Positions 61,221 through 64,000 of a stretch of DNA of 64,000 nt are shown in pieces (position 1 is the stretch's first letter; every line of letters begins with the position of its first letter). The position numbers and the translations under genes were made by a program. A model generated the notes under the pieces. It saw only the letters and a list, made by a program, of their open reading frames with translations. It searched no databases and was not told where the DNA came from. This stretch comes from CAYWFU01 sp964457585 (GTDB taxonomy: Bacteria > JACRDZ01): NCBI GenBank assembly GCA_964457585.1, contig CAYWFU010000007.1, positions 1-64,000 on the forward strand, in the 5' to 3' direction.

Positions 61221-64000
61221 ATTCTTTAATCTGAACAGGTATTTCTTTCCATGCGGAACCATTTCCCAGTTGTCCAAATCCATTATATCCCCAGCTCCAG
61301 ACTGAACCATCTGATTTTAAAGCTAATGAATGATATGCTCCAGCAGAGATTGCTATCCAGTTATTATCATTATTAATCTGAATAGGGATATTTTTTCCTT
61401 CTATGGAATCATTCCCTAATTGTCCGTACCAGTTATATCCCCATGCCCATAATGTTCCATCTGATTTCAAAGCTAATGAATGTTCCCTGCCGGCAGAAAT
61501 TGCTATCCAGTCATTATCAGCATTGATTTGAATAGGAGATGCATTATCTTCATTAGTATTGTCTCCAAGTTGACCATAAAGATTTTTCCCCCATGCCCAT
61601 AATGTTCCATCTGATTTCAAAGCCAATGTATAGTTACCTCCGGCAGAAATTGCTGTCCAATTATTATCGCCAATTTGAACAGGAGAATTACTATCTTCAT
61701 GATTATTTATACCTAACTGTCCAAATTCATTATTCCCCCATGCCCAGAGGGAGCTATCTGATTTTATTGCTATTGTATGATACTCTCCGGCAGAAATAAT
61801 GCTCCATTTATTATCAATACCAACCATAACGGGTAAGTTTTTATTTACAAAAGATCCTTCGCCAAGTTGTCCGTAACTATTATTCCCCCATGCCCATAAT
61901 GTTCCATCTGTTTTTATTGCTAATGAATGATACCATCCGGAAAAAGTTGATTCCCATTCATTAATTCCAGTCTTAATTGGAGTATCGCTGTTTTCATTTG
62001 TCCCATCACCTAATTGTCCGAATTCATTATCCCCCCATGCCCATAATGTTTTATCTGATTTTAATGCTAATATGTTATATACCCCTGTAGATATAGTTTG
62101 CCAGTCGCTTTCAGTATTAAATAATGTTAGATTATTTAAATTTTTTCCCGTATTATTCCCCATTTGCCCATATAAATTATTGCCGCTTACCCATAAAGTA
62201 TTATCCATTTTTAATAAAATAGTATGATACCCGCCAGCATAAATTGCTTTCCAGTTATAATCAAAATTAATTAAATTTGGTATATTTTTTGTTTTGTCAG
62301 CCATTTGTCCATATCTATTATCACCCCACGCCCAAAGTGATTTATCTGATTTTAATGCTATAGTATAATATCCGCCTGCATAAATTGATATCCAATTATT
62401 GTTATCATCAATTTTTGTTGGTATTTTTTTATTTATTGTCGAATTGTCGCCAAGTTGCCCAAATTCATTATTCCCCCAAGCCCAGATTGTGCCATCAGAT
62501 TTTAACGCGACGGTATGATATATTCCGGCAGATATTACTATCCAATTGCTATCAGTACCAATTTGAACCGGACTATTTTTATTTTCATTTGTACCAATCC
62601 CCAATTGCCCAAATTCATTATTCCCCCAAGCCCAGATTGTACTATCTGATTTCAAAGCAATAGAATGGTATTCTCCCAGTGAAACTGCTGCCCATTTTCC
62701 AGCAGCATTTACTTTTGCTGGTTTGTTTTTTTCTATATTTGTTCCATCTCCCAATTGTCCATATTCATTCGTTCCCCACATCCATAATGTATTATCCGAT
62801 TTTATTGCAGCACTGTGTTTTTTCCCTGTAGAAATTGTTCTCCAATCCGGACTTGTACTTATTTTTGTTGGAATATTTCTATTTATTCGGGTCCCATCGC
62901 CTAATTGACTATATTGATTATTTCCCCATGCCCATAATGTACTATCAGATTTTATTGCTATTGTATGTGTTTCACCGGCTGATATTTTTATCCATTTATC
63001 ATTCCCAATTTGAACAGGTTCAAGACGGCTCATTTCCGAAACATTCCCTAATTGACCAAATTCATTATCCCCCCATGCCCATAAAGTATTGTCAGATTTT
63101 ATCACAATTGTATAAGCTTCACCTGCGGATATTTCTATCCAATCATATATGTTATCTAAAAGAGAAACTTTATTTATTTTTTCTGTGATATAACTATTTA
63201 CCTGCCCGTCTTTATTGTATCCCCAGCCCCATAAAGAGCTGTCAGATTTTATAGCTAAAATATGATAATGACCAGCAGAAATTTTTTCCCATAAAATAAA
63301 TCTTTCCGTATTAAATTTTATTGAATAATCTGTATTTAATGAATTTCCTGATAAATCTTTTATCCTGGTAGTAATTGTAATCGTATATTTTGAACTATGT
63401 GTAAGTATTGTATCAGGAATGAATGTAATAGAAGTTTCATTTGAAATAATCGTACCGGAAATAACTGAATTATTAATGTCTTTAACAAAGAAAGTTGCTT
63501 TATTAATTGTTGATACCTCAATAGGTTCAGAAAAAAAAGCTTCAATTTTTGAATCAATAGCAATATTTATAGCATTATTTTCCGGAGTTGTTGATATAAC
63601 TTCAGGCGGTGTTGTATCCTTAATTCTGCCGGTATTAAATGTAAAAATATAAGCGGTTTTAAGATTGTTTTCTGATAAATCTTTTATATCAGTGGTAATT
63701 GTAACAATATATTTTGAATCAGGAATAAGATCTTCATTTGATATAAAAGTAGCTGTTGTTCCGCTGTAAGTGACTGTACCAATAGTGAGAGCATTATCAA
63801 TATCTCTTTTTATCTGAAATGTCGCAGTTGTGATTGTGGATATATTAATTGATTCAGAAAAAGTAGCTGTGATTCGTGTATTAAAGGGTAAATTTGAATC
63901 CCCGCTTTCCGGAGTTGTTGATATAACTTCAGGCGGAGTTGTATCTGATATAGACCCTGTAGTAAATGACCATACATAATCAGTTCCCATTTCATTGCCA
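61219..64000 (-). CDS. Giant secreted-type protein with Ig-like (SbsA) domains and 14 RCC1 repeats, 5' end outside window
   Basis: At least 926 residues; the frame remains open at 64000 (reads GNE before the first ATG at 63990), so this is a C-terminal part. First the end of one SbsA/Big_5-type Ig domain (SFTTG), then two complete ones opening DTTPPEVISTTPE, followed by 14 RCC1-type repeats of about 50 residues. Each has the form ISAGxYHTxALKSDGTLWAW then GNNEFGQLGDGT. RCC1 propellers have seven blades, so 14 repeats fit two propellers. Likely extracellular, role unknown (adhesion or binding). The stop TAG overlaps a repeat. Confidence 0.87.
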   Translation of the reverse strand, partial: GNEMGTDYVWSFTTGSISDTTPPEVISTTPESGDSNLPFNTRITATFSESINISTITTATFQIKRDIDNALTIGTVTYSGTTATFISNEDLIPDSKYIVTITTDIKDLSENNLKTAYIFTFNTGRIKDTTPPEVISTTPENNAINIAIDSKIEAFFSEPIEVSTINKATFFVKDINNSVISGTIISNETSITFIPDTILTHSSKYTITITTRIKDLSGNSLNTDYSIKFNTERFILWEKISAGHYHILAIKSDSSLWGWGYNKDGQVNSYITEKINKVSLLDNIYDWIEISAGEAYTIVIKSDNTLWAWGDNEFGQLGNVSEMSRLEPVQIGNDKWIKISAGETHTIAIKSDSTLWAWGNNQYSQLGDGTRINRNIPTKISTSPDWRTISTGKKHSAAIKSDNTLWMWGTNEYGQLGDGTNIEKNKPAKVNAAGKWAAVSLGEYHSIALKSDSTIWAWGNNEFGQLGIGTNENKNSPVQIGTDSNWIVISAGIYHTVALKSDGTIWAWGNNEFGQLGDNSTINKKIPTKIDDNNNWISIYAGGYYTIALKSDKSLWAWGDNRYGQMADKTKNIPNLINFDYNWKAIYAGGYHTILLKMDNTLWVSGNNLYGQMGNNTGKNLNNLTLFNTESDWQTISTGVYNILALKSDKTLWAWGDNEFGQLGDGTNENSDTPIKTGINEWESTFSGWYHSLAIKTDGTLWAWGNNSYGQLGEGSFVNKNLPVMVGIDNKWSIISAGEYHTIAIKSDSSLWAWGNNEFGQLGINNHEDSNSPVQIGDNNWTAISAGGNYTLALKSDGTLWAWGKNLYGQLGDNTNEDNASPIQINADNDWIAISAGREHSLALKSDGTLWAWGYNWYGQLGNDSIEGKNIPIQINNDNNWIAISAGAYHSLALKSDGSVWSWGYNGFGQLGNGSAWKEIPVQIKE

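Noticed and set aside
61593..63188. Plus-strand ORFs of 60-117 residues opposite the RCC1 gene
   Set aside because: They are reading-frame shadows of the repeat-rich minus-strand gene, with low-complexity translations.

Overview
The window is AT-rich (about 30% G+C by eye) bacterial chromosome with the standard code (TGG for Trp, TGA as stop), frequent TTG/GTG starts and tRNA genes that encode CCA. Wzi, a Wza-like exporter, a GspM-like protein and an RfaH-like antiterminator point to a Gram-negative with an outer membrane. The gene mix (four B12-binding radical SAM proteins, Uma2, RCC1/Ig-like giant protein, palindromic repeats) resembles Desulfobacterota or uncultured candidate phyla. I cannot name a species from the sequence alone.

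Layout. (1) 1-261: three tRNA genes on the minus strand (Arg-TCG cut by the edge, His-GTG, Arg-TCT). (2) 501-59231: some 59 kb in which every credible gene reads on the plus strand, a surface polysaccharide locus. It opens with a long SLBB-repeat exporter, an RfaH/NusG-like factor, a perfect match to the ops recruitment element (4287-4298), a Wzi-family protein, a mannose-6-phosphate isomerase-type cupin and a Wzz-like chain-length protein. (3) 7821-19054: a complete pseudaminic acid pathway (PseB, C, H, G, I and an SpsF-like PseF) interleaved with tailoring genes: methylase, acetamidino cassette (PseA-like amidotransferase with HisH/HisF-like partners), radical SAM/SPASM protein, formyltransferase and PIG-L deacetylase. 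(4) 19121-25926: a second, unusual nonulosonate-like cassette: MptE-like/HAD fusion, NeuB-family synthase lacking the SAF domain, glutamate-1-semialdehyde-aminomutase-like enzyme, TIM-barrel isomerase, CMP-sugar synthetase and SDR. (5) 25920-38443: Wzy-like polymerase, acyltransferase, methyltransferase, class III aminotransferase, two B12-radical SAM proteins, glycosyltransferases and an epimerase. (6) 38456-47704: CDP-hexose cassette (RfbF, RfbG, cupin, aminotransferase) with more glycosyltransferases and a third B12-radical SAM protein. (7) 47750-59231: ABC-type flippase, bi-domain oxidoreductase, glucuronyl C5-epimerase-like protein, fourth B12-radical SAM protein, WecB, Uma2, SIS isomerase and the initiating polyprenyl-phosphate sugar transferase, closed by a palindromic terminator. 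(8) 59252-64000: unrelated genes: GspM-like, mazG, a small membrane protein and the 3' end of a giant RCC1/Ig-like protein.

How it works together (inference): the WbaP/WcaJ-like enzyme loads the first sugar on undecaprenyl phosphate; six or so glycosyltransferases extend it using UDP-GlcNAc/ManNAc, CDP-hexose, CMP-pseudaminate and a second CMP-ulosonate; radical SAM, methyl-, acyl-, formyl- and amidino-transfer enzymes decorate it; the ABC protein (no Wzx is seen) flips it, Wzy/Wzz polymerise, and the SLBB exporter and Wzi place it on the surface. The RfaH-like protein acting at ops would allow RNA polymerase to traverse this very long unit.

The most interesting signals are the antiterminator/ops pair, the second nonulosonate-like cassette, the amidation cassette interrupted by a radical SAM gene, and several palindromic repeat families placed at gene ends, including a nested composite inverted repeat at 30482-30842.
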